Origin: Clostridium scatologenes
GTDB lineage: Bacteria > Bacillota > Clostridia > Clostridiales > Clostridiaceae
Assembly: GCF_000968375.1 (NCBI RefSeq)
Contig: NZ_CP009933.1
Span: 3,844,001 to 3,908,000, forward strand
Length of the DNA stretch: 64,000 bases
Reading direction: 5' to 3'
In this document: positions 8,350-18,053 of the stretch, piece by piece
Position numbering within the stretch: position 1 is the stretch's first letter
Layout of the letters: the number at the start of each line of letters is the position of its first letter
The notes under the pieces: generated by a model
Databases searched by the model: none
What the model was told of the DNA's origin: nothing
What the model saw: the letters and a program-made list of their open reading frames with translations, nothing else
Translations under genes and position numbers: made by a program

Positions 8350-11300
8350 TTATTTTTTATACTTATTTTTTATTTCATTCCAAACAGTTTCATCACTCTT
8401 ATCATTTATTATCTTATACTTGTTTTCTTCTAAAGATGTATCAAATTGACATATAGATGGATAAATACAGTATTCACAAGCATTTCCATTCTTATGTTTA
8501 CTAGGCTTCACACATATATTACCTTCCAATATTTGCTCACACAAAGAAGCTATAGTATCCCTTACATATTTTCTTAAAAGATTAAATTGCTCTATTGTGG
8601 CAACTGAAGAATACGCTTTAGACAAAGTACCATCCTTCTTTATAGAAGCTGGTATTATATCAGAATTTTTTTCTATTTCATTATCCATTCCTCTTATAAT
8701 ATCAGGGTCATCTAATAATAATCCATTCATTTTTAAGGCTTTCATTATTCTCTCTTCTATTTCTGAATCAGTAATATCTCCTTTTGTCTTTACTATTGGA
8801 TCATCTAATTTAAAATAAAGAATTCCTCCCGGAATAGCCTCTTTATTCATTTCTTTTTCAAGTTCCGTGAGCATAGCATCTAAATATATTAAAAGCTGCA
8901 TTTGTAAACCATAATATACATCTGAAAGCTTAAATTCCTTTGTTCCAGATTTATAATCTACTATTCTTAAATAAGTATTCTCCTCACTACTCATACTATC
9001 TACTCTGTCAACTCTTCCTATAAGACTTATAGTTTCACCAGAATGAAGCTGTAGGGAAATAGGTGGAAAATCTCCTGAATTACCAAATGATAGTTCATAC
9101 CCAGAAGGTTCAAAGCCTCCCCTTTTCATATGCTCAGCTATAAGCCACACTGATCTATTAAGAATTCTTTTTGCATTATTAGTTATATGCTTATATCTTT
9201 TAGAACTATTAAATACAGAACTAGGCATACTTTCTAAAATTTCATCCACTATTTCAGAAACTTCTTTCTCACACCATTCACTATCAATTTCCTTCCAACT
9301 TAACTTTTCTTCCTTAAGTTTACTTGAAAATACTTGAAGTACATTATGCATAAAGCTTCCCAAATCTGGTGAACTTAATTTATATACTTTTCTTTCCTTT
9401 GCATTAAGTCCATATTGTATAAAATAAGAAAATGGACAATTTACAAACCTTTCAAGTCTAGACACACTTATATTTAAATGCCTTCCATAAAGTTTTCTTA
9501 CTCTATTTGTATCCATGATTTCTGCTTCATTACTATATGAAAAACCATTAAATACATTTTCAAGTTTTCTATTCCATTTATCATTTTTATTGTACCATCT
9601 ATACACATCTAACCACATAGGTGTTATATATCCATTAGAATCTTTCTTAATATTTGATATAAGCTTATTAAAGGTTGATCTTGGTCCTGTTACATACTTT
9701 AATTTTTCCTCATCATCTGATATCTCTATTAAATTACCTTCTTCCTCTACATTGCTAAATATCTTTTTAATTCTACCTATCACTATAGAAGGTCGTTTTG
9801 TTTTTCCAACTTCATCTGCTATAGAATAGCTTAGTCTTAAATATTTACTTACAGTTGTTAAGGTAGTATACACTAAAAATTGTTCTTCAAAAGCTCTACT
9901 TCTAGTATCCTTTGCAATTTCTATTCCTCTTTCCTTTAAAAGTTCTCTATCGCTATCTGTTAATACTCCTTCTTGCGCTAGTGCAGCTGGAAAAACTCCG
10001 TCATTAACTCCAACAATATATAATACAGATACATCATGACTTTTAAGTCTCGTAACACTGCCAATTAAAACTTGATCTAAAGCTGGTGGAATTACCCCTA
10101 TTTCATATTCATCAAAACCTTTGGATAAAACCTGTGAAAAGGTTCCAACAGATAACGTTTCTTCCCCCATTACTTCTACTATTTGATCTAAAACCTCCAT
10201 TACTATATTCCATATCTGACTATACTCATTAGCTTTATCTAATTCTTCATTTTCCTTAAAATATTCTATCCATGCAGCTACCTTTTCATCTAATTTTATA
10301 TTACATAAAAAATTATAAATTCCTTCACATATATCTCTTCCTTTTTTTCTTCCTTTTATATCTTGATATAGTTTAATAATAGGCTCTCTTATTTTATCTC
10401 TAATTAAATTTATATTATTCAGAGTTTCCTTTTCATAATCTGATGTTTCTTTTTTTTCAAAACTATAGCTTAAACCAAAATCCCAAGGTTCTTCTTTAAC
10501 CCAAGCACTTCCTTTTATACCACTGCTAAGCACATAATTTTCTACTAAATCTATATCCTCCTTATTTAACTCCAAAAGTCCTGTTTTTAAATACCTAAAT
10601 ACAGATTCATAACTCCAATTTTGTGATAATATCTCTACTACAGACATTATTAGCATTATAATAGGATTATCATTTATTTTTCTTTTTTTATCTATGAAAT
10701 AAGGTATATCATATTCTTTAAAAATTGCACTAAACAGACTTTCATATCCATCAAGATCTCCACTTATTACTGCAATATCTTTAAACCTAAATCCGCTATC
10801 TCTACACATTCTAACTATATCCCTAGCAGTATCTTCTACTTCTGTATATTTATTTAATGCTTTAAAAATACTTATGTCTTCACATTTTTCTTTATAAACC
10901 TTATATGGATAAGAAAATAAGTATTTTTCTAAATGTTGAAGTTCTTTAGTGTCTTTAAATCTATAACAAGGACTACATTTTAATGCAATTGGTTTATCAT
11001 ATTTTATATTTTTTTCTAAAACAATTTTCAAAATTTTTTCTTCTGTACTTTTAGTTGGTAAAAATACATCTGTACTATTATCAACTAAGCTGCAGTCTAA
11101 ATAATCTGTACATAAAGTTATGTTAATTCTTTTGGTCTTATCCATAAGTCTATCTAAAACTTTATATTCTTGAGGAGTGAAACTTGAAAATTCATCTATC
11201 CATATTTCTGCCTCATCAAACATATGTGATTTTGACATCTTTTCTGCCAAAATAGTTAAATCATCTTCTGAATCAACATATTTTTTATGAAGCCTTTCTT

Positions 11301-11796
11301 CAAATTGTGAAAAGATTAATATTAAATCTTCCATTTTATTTCTTAAATTTTCATTTTCTATTCTATCTAAAGTACTATTCAAATTTTCCAGGGTAATATC
11401 ATATCTCTTAAATTCTGTTATAATATCAGAAACCGTAGTGATAAACCCTTGCCTTTTTACTGACTTTTTAAAAACCTTAAGCTTACTACTATTTTCCTCC
11501 ATTATCTTATAAATAAGCATACTCTTTCCTGAAGCATTAATATGCTTTCTTGTAAGTCCACCTACTTCGTTTAATACTTTATACGCCATCCTTCTAAAAC
11601 TTAAAACTTGTGCTTTAAGCATTCCAGCTTCTCCAATAATTTTTATAAGATTTTTTTCTGCTTGAAATGAGAACTGTTCAGGAACTAAAAGAATTAAAGG
11701 ATTATCTGCTCCTTCATTTATCTTCTTTTTAATATCATTTAAGCAAAAATGACTTTTACCGCTGCCTGCTCTTCCATATATAAATCTCAAACTCAT
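8350..11796 (-). CDS. addB: ATP-dependent helicase/nuclease subunit B (AddB)
   Basis: Subunit of the AddAB helicase-nuclease that processes double-strand breaks for recombination. The protein begins MSLRFIYGRAGSGKS, a Walker A at residues 8-15. The C-terminal nuclease carries LIGRVDRVD and LRIVDYKSG, and the iron-sulphur ligands are visible as one Cys in VNCPFSYFIQYG plus CEYCIYPSIC (CX2CX5C) near the end. ATG at 11796 gives 1148 residues, normal for clostridial AddB, and follows AAGGAG by 8 bases. Unusually, addA is not next to it: the downstream neighbour is surE and a strong terminator intervenes. Confidence 0.93.
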   Translation of the reverse strand: MSLRFIYGRAGSGKSHFCLNDIKKKINEGADNPLILLVPEQFSFQAEKNLIKIIGEAGMLKAQVLSFRRMAYKVLNEVGGLTRKHINASGKSMLIYKIMEENSSKLKVFKKSVKRQGFITTVSDIITEFKRYDITLENLNSTLDRIENENLRNKMEDLILIFSQFEERLHKKYVDSEDDLTILAEKMSKSHMFDEAEIWIDEFSSFTPQEYKVLDRLMDKTKRINITLCTDYLDCSLVDNSTDVFLPTKSTEEKILKIVLEKNIKYDKPIALKCSPCYRFKDTKELQHLEKYLFSYPYKVYKEKCEDISIFKALNKYTEVEDTARDIVRMCRDSGFRFKDIAVISGDLDGYESLFSAIFKEYDIPYFIDKKRKINDNPIIMLIMSVVEILSQNWSYESVFRYLKTGLLELNKEDIDLVENYVLSSGIKGSAWVKEEPWDFGLSYSFEKKETSDYEKETLNNINLIRDKIREPIIKLYQDIKGRKKGRDICEGIYNFLCNIKLDEKVAAWIEYFKENEELDKANEYSQIWNIVMEVLDQIVEVMGEETLSVGTFSQVLSKGFDEYEIGVIPPALDQVLIGSVTRLKSHDVSVLYIVGVNDGVFPAALAQEGVLTDSDRELLKERGIEIAKDTRSRAFEEQFLVYTTLTTVSKYLRLSYSIADEVGKTKRPSIVIGRIKKIFSNVEEEGNLIEISDDEEKLKYVTGPRSTFNKLISNIKKDSNGYITPMWLDVYRWYNKNDKWNRKLENVFNGFSYSNEAEIMDTNRVRKLYGRHLNISVSRLERFVNCPFSYFIQYGLNAKERKVYKLSSPDLGSFMHNVLQVFSSKLKEEKLSWKEIDSEWCEKEVSEIVDEILESMPSSVFNSSKRYKHITNNAKRILNRSVWLIAEHMKRGGFEPSGYELSFGNSGDFPPISLQLHSGETISLIGRVDRVDSMSSEENTYLRIVDYKSGTKEFKLSDVYYGLQMQLLIYLDAMLTELEKEMNKEAIPGGILYFKLDDPIVKTKGDITDSEIEERIMKALKMNGLLLDDPDIIRGMDNEIEKNSDIIPASIKKDGTLSKAYSSVATIEQFNLLRKYVRDTIASLCEQILEGNICVKPSKHKNGNACEYCIYPSICQFDTSLEENKYKIINDKSDETVWNEIKNKYKK

Positions 11797-11870
11797 AATA
11801 TATTCTCCTTCAATATGTAAATCTTTACTTAACTTTTCAATATTAATTTTTAACCCAACTTTCACAGTTT

Positions 11871-11935
11871 AAAAATATTGCGACGCAATATTTTTAGTTA
11901 ATAGTTAAAAATGAAGAATTAATAGTTAATGTTGA
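11871..11935. repeat. Palindrome plus short repeats upstream of addB
   Basis: A 25-bp palindrome with arms AAAAATATTGCG and CGCAATATTTTT around one base is followed by two copies of TTAATAGTTAA. It resembles short intergenic repeat elements common in clostridia, but I cannot confirm copies elsewhere. It sits between addB and the deacetylase terminator, and the remainder of this 306-bp gap has no gene. Confidence 0.5.
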
Positions 11936-12034
11936 TTTTTTTCCGTTACACTACAAAAAATCTTTAATTAGGTTGAATTATTTCTTTCTTAATATTATAT
12001 CATTTACTTAAGTTTAATATTTTAAATATAAACA

Positions 12035-12082
12035 AAAAAGGGCTGTAATACTAATTAATTAGTATTTCAACCCTTTTAACTA
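12035..12082 (-). terminator. Terminator of deacetylase gene
   Basis: A long stem built on AATACTAATTAATTAGTATT, extended by AAGGG/CCCTT, is followed by a T-run in the direction of the minus strand, about 20 bp past the deacetylase stop. Confidence 0.75.
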
Positions 12083-12102
12083 TCAACTTTTCATTGTCAA
12101 TT

Positions 12103-12963
12103 CTATTTTAGTGTATCAAAAGTATATCCCTTGGATTTTAAATATTCAATTACCTGAGGTAAAGCTTGTACTGTTGTAGCCTTAGCTCCAGCATCGTGCA
12201 TTAGAATTACTACAGTATCTGAATTTGTATATTTTTTAAGGTTACTAAGTAAAGTGTTAACTGGAACATTGCTATGTTCGGCATCTCCTGTTTCATCATT
12301 CCAATCTATATAATGATACCCAGCCTTTGTAACAGCTTCTCTAAAAGGTTCTAATTTTTTTCCAAACGATCCACCTGGGAATCTTATAAGCTTTGAATCA
12401 TACTTATCACCTACTATGGACTTAATCACAACATTACCTTTGTCCAAATCTTCTACAAATTTTTGTGGACCTTCTTTATAATTCAATTGATGACTATAGG
12501 TATGATTTCCTACTACATTTCCTTGAGCTATTTCCTGTTTTACAAGTTCAGGATTGTGTTCAGCATTTTTGCCAATCAAAAAGAAAGTAGCTTTTATATT
12601 ATTTTTATTTAATATTTCTAATATTTTAGTAGTATTAGGTGATGGACCATCATCAAAAGTTAAATAAGCCACTTTTTTTCCATCAGTTCTTTTTGCTGAC
12701 CAAGGTTTATATGCTCCAGCAGCTAAATTTTCACCTGATTCATTTTTATTATCTTTAGGAATCTGACTTTCTCTCTTATTTGCGATGCTTTCACTAGAAT
12801 TCTTTTTTCCATTTGCTGCATTTACAACTACATTTTTTTTACCTATCATTTTATTTACTGCAAAAAAGCCAGCCCCCACAACAACTAAAGCACAAATTGC
12901 TGCAATTATCCTATTTCTCCTTATAGTTTTTCTTTTTTCATTTGTTTCATCATGATTATTCAT
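12103..12963 (-). CDS. Membrane-anchored polysaccharide deacetylase (NodB domain)
   Basis: Likely removes acetyl groups from peptidoglycan or another surface glycan outside the membrane. A single transmembrane anchor (about residues 19-40) is followed by a polar linker and a complete NodB domain: motif 1 TFDDGPS, motif 2 HTYSH, motif 3 RFPGGSFG, motif 4 DWNDETGD and motif 5 ILMHDA. All catalytic and metal positions appear intact. Start ATG at 12963 (286 residues) suits AGGAG 9 bases upstream better than the in-frame ATG at 12972. The gene lies 25 bp from an ABC exporter gene and may be co-transcribed. PdaA-like function is possible but not provable here. Confidence 0.85.
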   Translation of the reverse strand: MNNHDETNEKRKTIRRNRIIAAICALVVVGAGFFAVNKMIGKKNVVVNAANGKKNSSESIANKRESQIPKDNKNESGENLAAGAYKPWSAKRTDGKKVAYLTFDDGPSPNTTKILEILNKNNIKATFFLIGKNAEHNPELVKQEIAQGNVVGNHTYSHQLNYKEGPQKFVEDLDKGNVVIKSIVGDKYDSKLIRFPGGSFGKKLEPFREAVTKAGYHYIDWNDETGDAEHSNVPVNTLLSNLKKYTNSDTVVILMHDAGAKATTVQALPQVIEYLKSKGYTFDTLK

Positions 12964-12987
12964 GAAAATCATCTCCTATGTTTTTGC

Positions 12988-14727
12988 TTAATTAGTAACT
13001 TGAAATTGACTATTATAAAGATTTGCGTAAAAACCTCCTTTTTTGATGAGTTCTTTGTGATTACCATTTTCAATAATTTCTCCATTATTCATAACTAAAA
13101 TTAAATCGGCATCACGAATAGTTGAAAGTCTATGTGCTATTATAAAGCTTGTACGACCATTCATCATGGATAAAAAGGCTTTTTGTATACTTAACTCAGT
13201 CCTAGTATCAATATTACTAGTCGCTTCATCCAATATAAGCATTGGAGGATCTATCATCATTACTCTAGCTATGGTTAAAAACTGTTTTTGTCCTTGAGAA
13301 AGATTTTCACCACCTTCAGTAATAATAGTATCATATCCTTTAGGTAAACTTTTAATAAAATTATGAATATGAGCGGCTTTTGCAGCTTTTTCTATTTCCT
13401 TAATAGTTGCTTTAGGTTTCCCATAACTTATATTTTCTCTAACAGTACCTGCAAAAAGCCATGTGTCTTGAAGTACCATACCAAATGCACCACGAAGACT
13501 ATTACGTGTTATTTCTCCTATATTTCTTTTATCAACGAAAATTTTTCCACTATCTATATCATAAAACCTCATTAATAAATTTACCATAGTTGTTTTACCT
13601 GCACCAGTAGGTCCTACAATAGCTACTGTACTACCTGATTTTATATTTATATTTAAATTTTTAATTAGTGAAACATCTTTTCTATAAGAAAAACATACAT
13701 CTGTAAAATTTATATCTCCATAGCATTCTTTTAGTACATATGAATTCTTTACCTCTGATGTTTCTGGTATTTCATCTAAAATGGAAAACACTCTTTCAGC
13801 AGCTGCAACTGCAGCTTGAAGTTGAGTAGTAACACTAGTTATATTATTAATAGGCTGTGAAAATTGTGTTGAATATGTTAAAAAACTTGATATTTTACCT
13901 ATACTTAGTCCACCTACTACCGAACATATTCCTCCAACTACACCAACTAAAATATATGTAATATTATTAACAAATCTAGTTGAAGGATTTGTTAGTGATG
14001 AATATAATTGTGCAAAACGTCCACACTTATACAATCTCTCATTAATTTCTTTGAAAGTTTCCTGAGAACTTTTTTCATATCCAAAAGCTTTTACAACTTT
14101 TTGATTTCCTATTATTTCTTCTATATATCCATTTAACTCTCCTACAGTTCTTTGCTGTTCCTTAAACATTTTATTAGATCTAGTAGTAATAAAAGATGCA
14201 ATAAAAAAACAAAATGGAGTCATAAGTAAAATGACAAGTGTTATTTTTGGACTCAAAATAACCATTAGCACTAAAGAAGATAGTATAGTAACAATACCTG
14301 GATAAAATTGTGTAATACCTTGAAGCACACCATCAGATATAGCATCAATATCATTTGTTAACCTACTCATAATATCTCCATGTGCATTATTATCAAAATA
14401 ACTTAAAGGAAGTATACTTATTTTATCAAAAGCTTCTTTTCTTATATCCTGCACTGTATGGAACGCTATAACATTTGCTATCATTGAAAAAATCCATGAA
14501 AATACTGCACTAATTACATAAAGTGCTGCTAATATATATATTAACTTTAATAGATAATTAGAATTTACGTTTCCATAACCTACAATATAATCTATCCCTC
14601 TTCCTACCAATAAAGGACCTATCACCATTAATAAATTACTTGCAAATGCACAAATTATAATAGCAAACATATACAACTTATACTTTCCTATATATTTAAA
14701 CAGCCTCAACAATGTCTTGTTCTTCAT
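12988..14727 (-). CDS. ABC exporter half-transporter, canonical subunit
   Basis: Second subunit of a heterodimeric ABC exporter (BmrCD/LmrCD-like), expected to export drugs or lipids. Six membrane helices fill the first ~310 residues; the nucleotide domain has Walker A GPTGAGKTT, Walker B LILDEATSNID with the catalytic Glu, and H-loop AHRLSTI. The signature is LSQGQ, not LSGGQ, as expected of the subunit that faces the partner's degenerate site. 579 residues. The start ATG follows GGGGGAG by 9 bases and overlaps the upstream partner gene by 32 bp, so translation is coupled. Confidence 0.88.
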   Translation of the reverse strand: MKNKTLLRLFKYIGKYKLYMFAIIICAFASNLLMVIGPLLVGRGIDYIVGYGNVNSNYLLKLIYILAALYVISAVFSWIFSMIANVIAFHTVQDIRKEAFDKISILPLSYFDNNAHGDIMSRLTNDIDAISDGVLQGITQFYPGIVTILSSLVLMVILSPKITLVILLMTPFCFFIASFITTRSNKMFKEQQRTVGELNGYIEEIIGNQKVVKAFGYEKSSQETFKEINERLYKCGRFAQLYSSLTNPSTRFVNNITYILVGVVGGICSVVGGLSIGKISSFLTYSTQFSQPINNITSVTTQLQAAVAAAERVFSILDEIPETSEVKNSYVLKECYGDINFTDVCFSYRKDVSLIKNLNINIKSGSTVAIVGPTGAGKTTMVNLLMRFYDIDSGKIFVDKRNIGEITRNSLRGAFGMVLQDTWLFAGTVRENISYGKPKATIKEIEKAAKAAHIHNFIKSLPKGYDTIITEGGENLSQGQKQFLTIARVMMIDPPMLILDEATSNIDTRTELSIQKAFLSMMNGRTSFIIAHRLSTIRDADLILVMNNGEIIENGNHKELIKKGGFYANLYNSQFQVTN

Positions 14728-16465
14728 TTTTATCGTCTCCCCCTTTATTTAATTGGGAAAGGTAAATTTCTCTATAGATGCTATTATTTTTAATTAACTC
14801 ATCATGTGTTCCAACTCCAACCATTTCTCCATTATCTAAAACAACTATCATATCAGCATCCTTTATAGTACTTACTCTCTGAGTTACCATTATAACAGTC
14901 ATATTATTCTTATTATCCTTAATAGCCTTTCTTAGTGAGGCATCTGTAACATAATCTAAAGCACTAGAACTATCATCTAATATTAACAATTCAGGATTAC
15001 GCACTAAAGCTCTTGCAATAGTAAGTCTTTGTTTCTGTCCTCCTGAAAAATTTACTCCACCTTGAGATATGTTAGTATCATAGCCTTTAGGTAGTTTTTC
15101 AACAAAATCAGAAGCTTGTGCAATTTCTGCAGCTTTTTTTATTTCTTTATAGGAAGCATCATTCAATCCCCATCTTATATTTTCCGCCACAGTACCTGAA
15201 AATAGAACTGATTTTTGAGGAACAATTCCTATTTTACATCGAAGTTCATTTTGCATATAATGCTTAACATCAATGCCATTAAACATTATACTTCCTTTAA
15301 TTACATCATAAAAACGAGGAATCAAATTTATAAGCGTTGTTTTTCCTGAACCTGTTCCTCCTATTACTCCAACTGTTTGTCCACGTTTTACTTGAAAAGA
15401 AATATTTTTTATAGCATATTCTTTAGAATTATTATATGCAAAAGAAACATTTCTGAATTTAATTATGTTATCATCTTCATTTAAAGCTGTATAATTCTTA
15501 AAATTTGAATTATCAGCTATTGTAGTTGGTGTCTCCAAAATTTCATTTACACGTACTGCTGAAGCAACAGCCTTTGTAAATATAACTACAAGATTTGCTA
15601 CTACAATTAATGCAGACAAAACCAATGTATTATAATTTATATAAGCTATAATCTGCCCCTGAGTCATTGCACCTACATTTACACGCATACCTCCGAACCA
15701 CAATATGGCAATAACTGAAAAATTCATTATAATATTAGTCATAGGATTCATCAATGCTGAAATTTTTCCAACTTTAATTGCAGTATTTGCAAAATCTTCA
15801 TTTGAATTTTCAAATCTTTTCTTTTCATAATCTACTCGAGCAAATGCTCTTATAATTCTAATTCCTGAAAGATTTTCTCTAAGAATCAAGGCTAATTTAT
15901 CTAACTTTTTTTGAACTAATTTGTATAGAGGAATTGACTTGCTCATTATTAAATATAAAACGAACGCAAATAATGGCAATGCTAAAAACATAATTGTAGA
16001 AAGTTTAATGTCTAAAAACATAGCCATTATAACTCCTCCTATACACAGAAATGGTACTCTTATAGCCAATCTAATAACCATTGCTACTGATACTTGAAGT
16101 TGATTAACATCATTTGTTATACGATTAATTAAAGAAGATGTACCAAAACTATCAAGCTCATTGTGTGAAAATGTTCCTATTTTTTCAAATAAAGCATTTC
16201 TGAGCCTAGTCCCAAATCCTTGAGAAACTATTGATGCATAATATTGACAAGTAAAAGAAGATATAACACCTAATATAGCCATACCTCCCATTATTCCTCC
16301 TATTTTTAATATGTAAGAAATATCATTATTTTTTATACCATTGTCAATAAGAACTACCATAATTGTTGGTATCAAAAGTTCAAAAATAGCTTCTAATAAT
16401 TTAAATATAGGTCCTAATATAACTTGCTTCTTATATGGTTTTAAAAAATGCAACAACTTAAGCAA
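14696..16465 (-). CDS. ABC exporter half-transporter, degenerate-site subunit
   Basis: First gene of the ABC exporter pair. The ATPase domain has Walker A GGTGSGKTT and a perfect FSGGQ signature, but Walker B is LILDDSSSALD (Asp in place of the catalytic Glu) and the switch is TQRVSTI (Gln in place of His). It therefore supplies the inactive half of one ATP site, the pattern of asymmetric exporters such as BmrCD. I place the start at TTG 16465 (589 residues), 7 bases after AAAGGAGG; an upstream in-frame ATG at 16522 lacks a ribosome site. Followed by the overlapping partner gene and then the deacetylase. Confidence 0.87.
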   Translation of the reverse strand: MLKLLHFLKPYKKQVILGPIFKLLEAIFELLIPTIMVVLIDNGIKNNDISYILKIGGIMGGMAILGVISSFTCQYYASIVSQGFGTRLRNALFEKIGTFSHNELDSFGTSSLINRITNDVNQLQVSVAMVIRLAIRVPFLCIGGVIMAMFLDIKLSTIMFLALPLFAFVLYLIMSKSIPLYKLVQKKLDKLALILRENLSGIRIIRAFARVDYEKKRFENSNEDFANTAIKVGKISALMNPMTNIIMNFSVIAILWFGGMRVNVGAMTQGQIIAYINYNTLVLSALIVVANLVVIFTKAVASAVRVNEILETPTTIADNSNFKNYTALNEDDNIIKFRNVSFAYNNSKEYAIKNISFQVKRGQTVGVIGGTGSGKTTLINLIPRFYDVIKGSIMFNGIDVKHYMQNELRCKIGIVPQKSVLFSGTVAENIRWGLNDASYKEIKKAAEIAQASDFVEKLPKGYDTNISQGGVNFSGGQKQRLTIARALVRNPELLILDDSSSALDYVTDASLRKAIKDNKNNMTVIMVTQRVSTIKDADMIVVLDNGEMVGVGTHDELIKNNSIYREIYLSQLNKGGDDKNEEQDIVEAV

Positions 16466-16707
16466 AACTACTCCTCCTTTAAAGCGTAATAAATTTAGTA
16501 TTATTGTAATTTCTTGTAACATTATATCAAAAAGAAATGTATATTAAAAATACTTATTAAATATCAAACCCATATAAAATTTATATAGATCAAAAAGAAA
16601 TCTGTTTAGACTTTATTTATATTTAGTTTACGAAAAATCAAGATGCTTATTTTAAAATATAATTAAAGAAAGATTTATCATACAAATTAAAGGGAGATGG
16701 TCTTAAA

Positions 16708-17979
16708 ATGAAAATTAATAAAAAGCTAGCGATTATTTTAAGTTTTACTGTAGGTACTTTAATGTTTGCCAGCACCGCTATGGCGGAAGTTGCATCTAAA
16801 AGTGGCTATGATCAACTGAAAGATTCTTTAAAGTATACAGGCAATAGCCTAAGTAGTAAACTTTCAAGCTATACCCTTGATATGTCATTTGCTATTAAAG
16901 ATAATAATACTGTTATTTCTTCTACAAATGTATTAAATAAATGTGACTTATCGAAGGGTGCTAAAGAACAAACATCAAAATCTACTAATACTTTAGAAGC
17001 TAATAGTACAGGAGAAAGCTACTACTACACTGATAAAAATTGTTCTATCTCACATAATAGTGACGAAGATTTTTATCGTGTGATTGAATTAAAAGATTCT
17101 AAAGATAAAAAAATTTTTACAGACCCTTTTAAAGAAAAACAAGCAGCAGATATTGAGAAAATATCTGATGCTCTTGTAGGTAATTTAAAAGATTCTGTTG
17201 TGGTTACTCAGAATACTGATGGAAGTAAAAAGTTATCTGGTTCTTTAACTGAAGCACAAATTCCTGCGATTGTAAATGCATTAGCATCTTTTCAATTTAA
17301 AAATCAATTTAGAATGTATAATCCTGATGAAGCTACTAGCACTAGGGCAAAAATGTCTAAAATCACAAAAGACATTTTTGTAAAAGAAGTTAAAGGCACT
17401 ATGGATGTAAATAAAGATGGATTAATACAAAATGTTATTTTCACTGGAACACTTTCTGGTAAAGATGAACAGGGCACAGAACATACATTAACTTTTGAAC
17501 TCCTGGCAAAAGTAACTAATATTAACTCAACTACAGTTAATAAACCTGATCTTTCTGATAAAAAAGTTCAAAAGCAAGTTCAAAAAGATGATAATAAACT
17601 ATCTAATGCTAAAGCCTATATTGGAAAATACAAAACTGATCTTGTAATACAAAAAGATAATAAATTTGTTAAAATAGGTGAAAGAATTATAACTATTACA
17701 AATATAAATGATGATAGTGTTATTGGAAATTACCACGAAGAATATATAAAGGGTTACGAAAGCTATGGCAATATCAAAAACGATTTTAACTTTGATGGAA
17801 AGTTTAATAAACAATCTCATGTTGATGCAGATTTTAGCTGTACTAATTCTTCAGGCAAAACTGTAAAGGGACATATATTTATTAATCACGATTCTTCATC
17901 TATGTATTTTACTATAAATGGAAAACGTCCAGGTGAAAATGTACTATTTAATGATTCATTCAATAGAGTATTTGAATAA
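16708..17979 (+). CDS. Secreted protein of unknown function
   Basis: I do not recognise a named family. The 423-residue product starts with a clear signal peptide (MKINKKLAIILSFTVGTLMFASTAMA, cleavage after AMA). The mature part is hydrophilic, rich in Lys, Asp, Ser and Thr, with two likely beta-rich halves: residues ~30-270, then a Lys/Gln/Asp linker near 290-300 (KKVQKQVQKDD) and a C-terminal domain. No lipobox cysteine is visible. It is first in a plus-strand block with an ABC-2 transporter and a two-component system, separated from them by a hairpin, so a role in sensing or surface stress is possible. Ribosome site AAAGGGAG. Confidence 0.7.
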   Translation: MKINKKLAIILSFTVGTLMFASTAMAEVASKSGYDQLKDSLKYTGNSLSSKLSSYTLDMSFAIKDNNTVISSTNVLNKCDLSKGAKEQTSKSTNTLEANSTGESYYYTDKNCSISHNSDEDFYRVIELKDSKDKKIFTDPFKEKQAADIEKISDALVGNLKDSVVVTQNTDGSKKLSGSLTEAQIPAIVNALASFQFKNQFRMYNPDEATSTRAKMSKITKDIFVKEVKGTMDVNKDGLIQNVIFTGTLSGKDEQGTEHTLTFELLAKVTNINSTTVNKPDLSDKKVQKQVQKDDNKLSNAKAYIGKYKTDLVIQKDNKFVKIGERIITITNINDDSVIGNYHEEYIKGYESYGNIKNDFNFDGKFNKQSHVDADFSCTNSSGKTVKGHIFINHDSSSMYFTINGKRPGENVLFNDSFNRVFE

Positions 17980-17983
17980 AACT

Positions 17984-18028
17984 CATAAGATAACTTGGTA
18001 ATACAGGTTATCTTTATCCTGTTTTTAT
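17984..18028 (+). terminator. Hairpin after secreted-protein gene
   Basis: A stem AAGATAAC/GTTATCTT followed by a T-rich stretch lies between the secreted-protein gene and the ABC ATPase gene. It is probably a terminator or partial attenuator that lowers expression of the downstream genes. Confidence 0.6.
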
Positions 18029-18053
18029 AATTAAAATCCAAGGAGGTATATAA

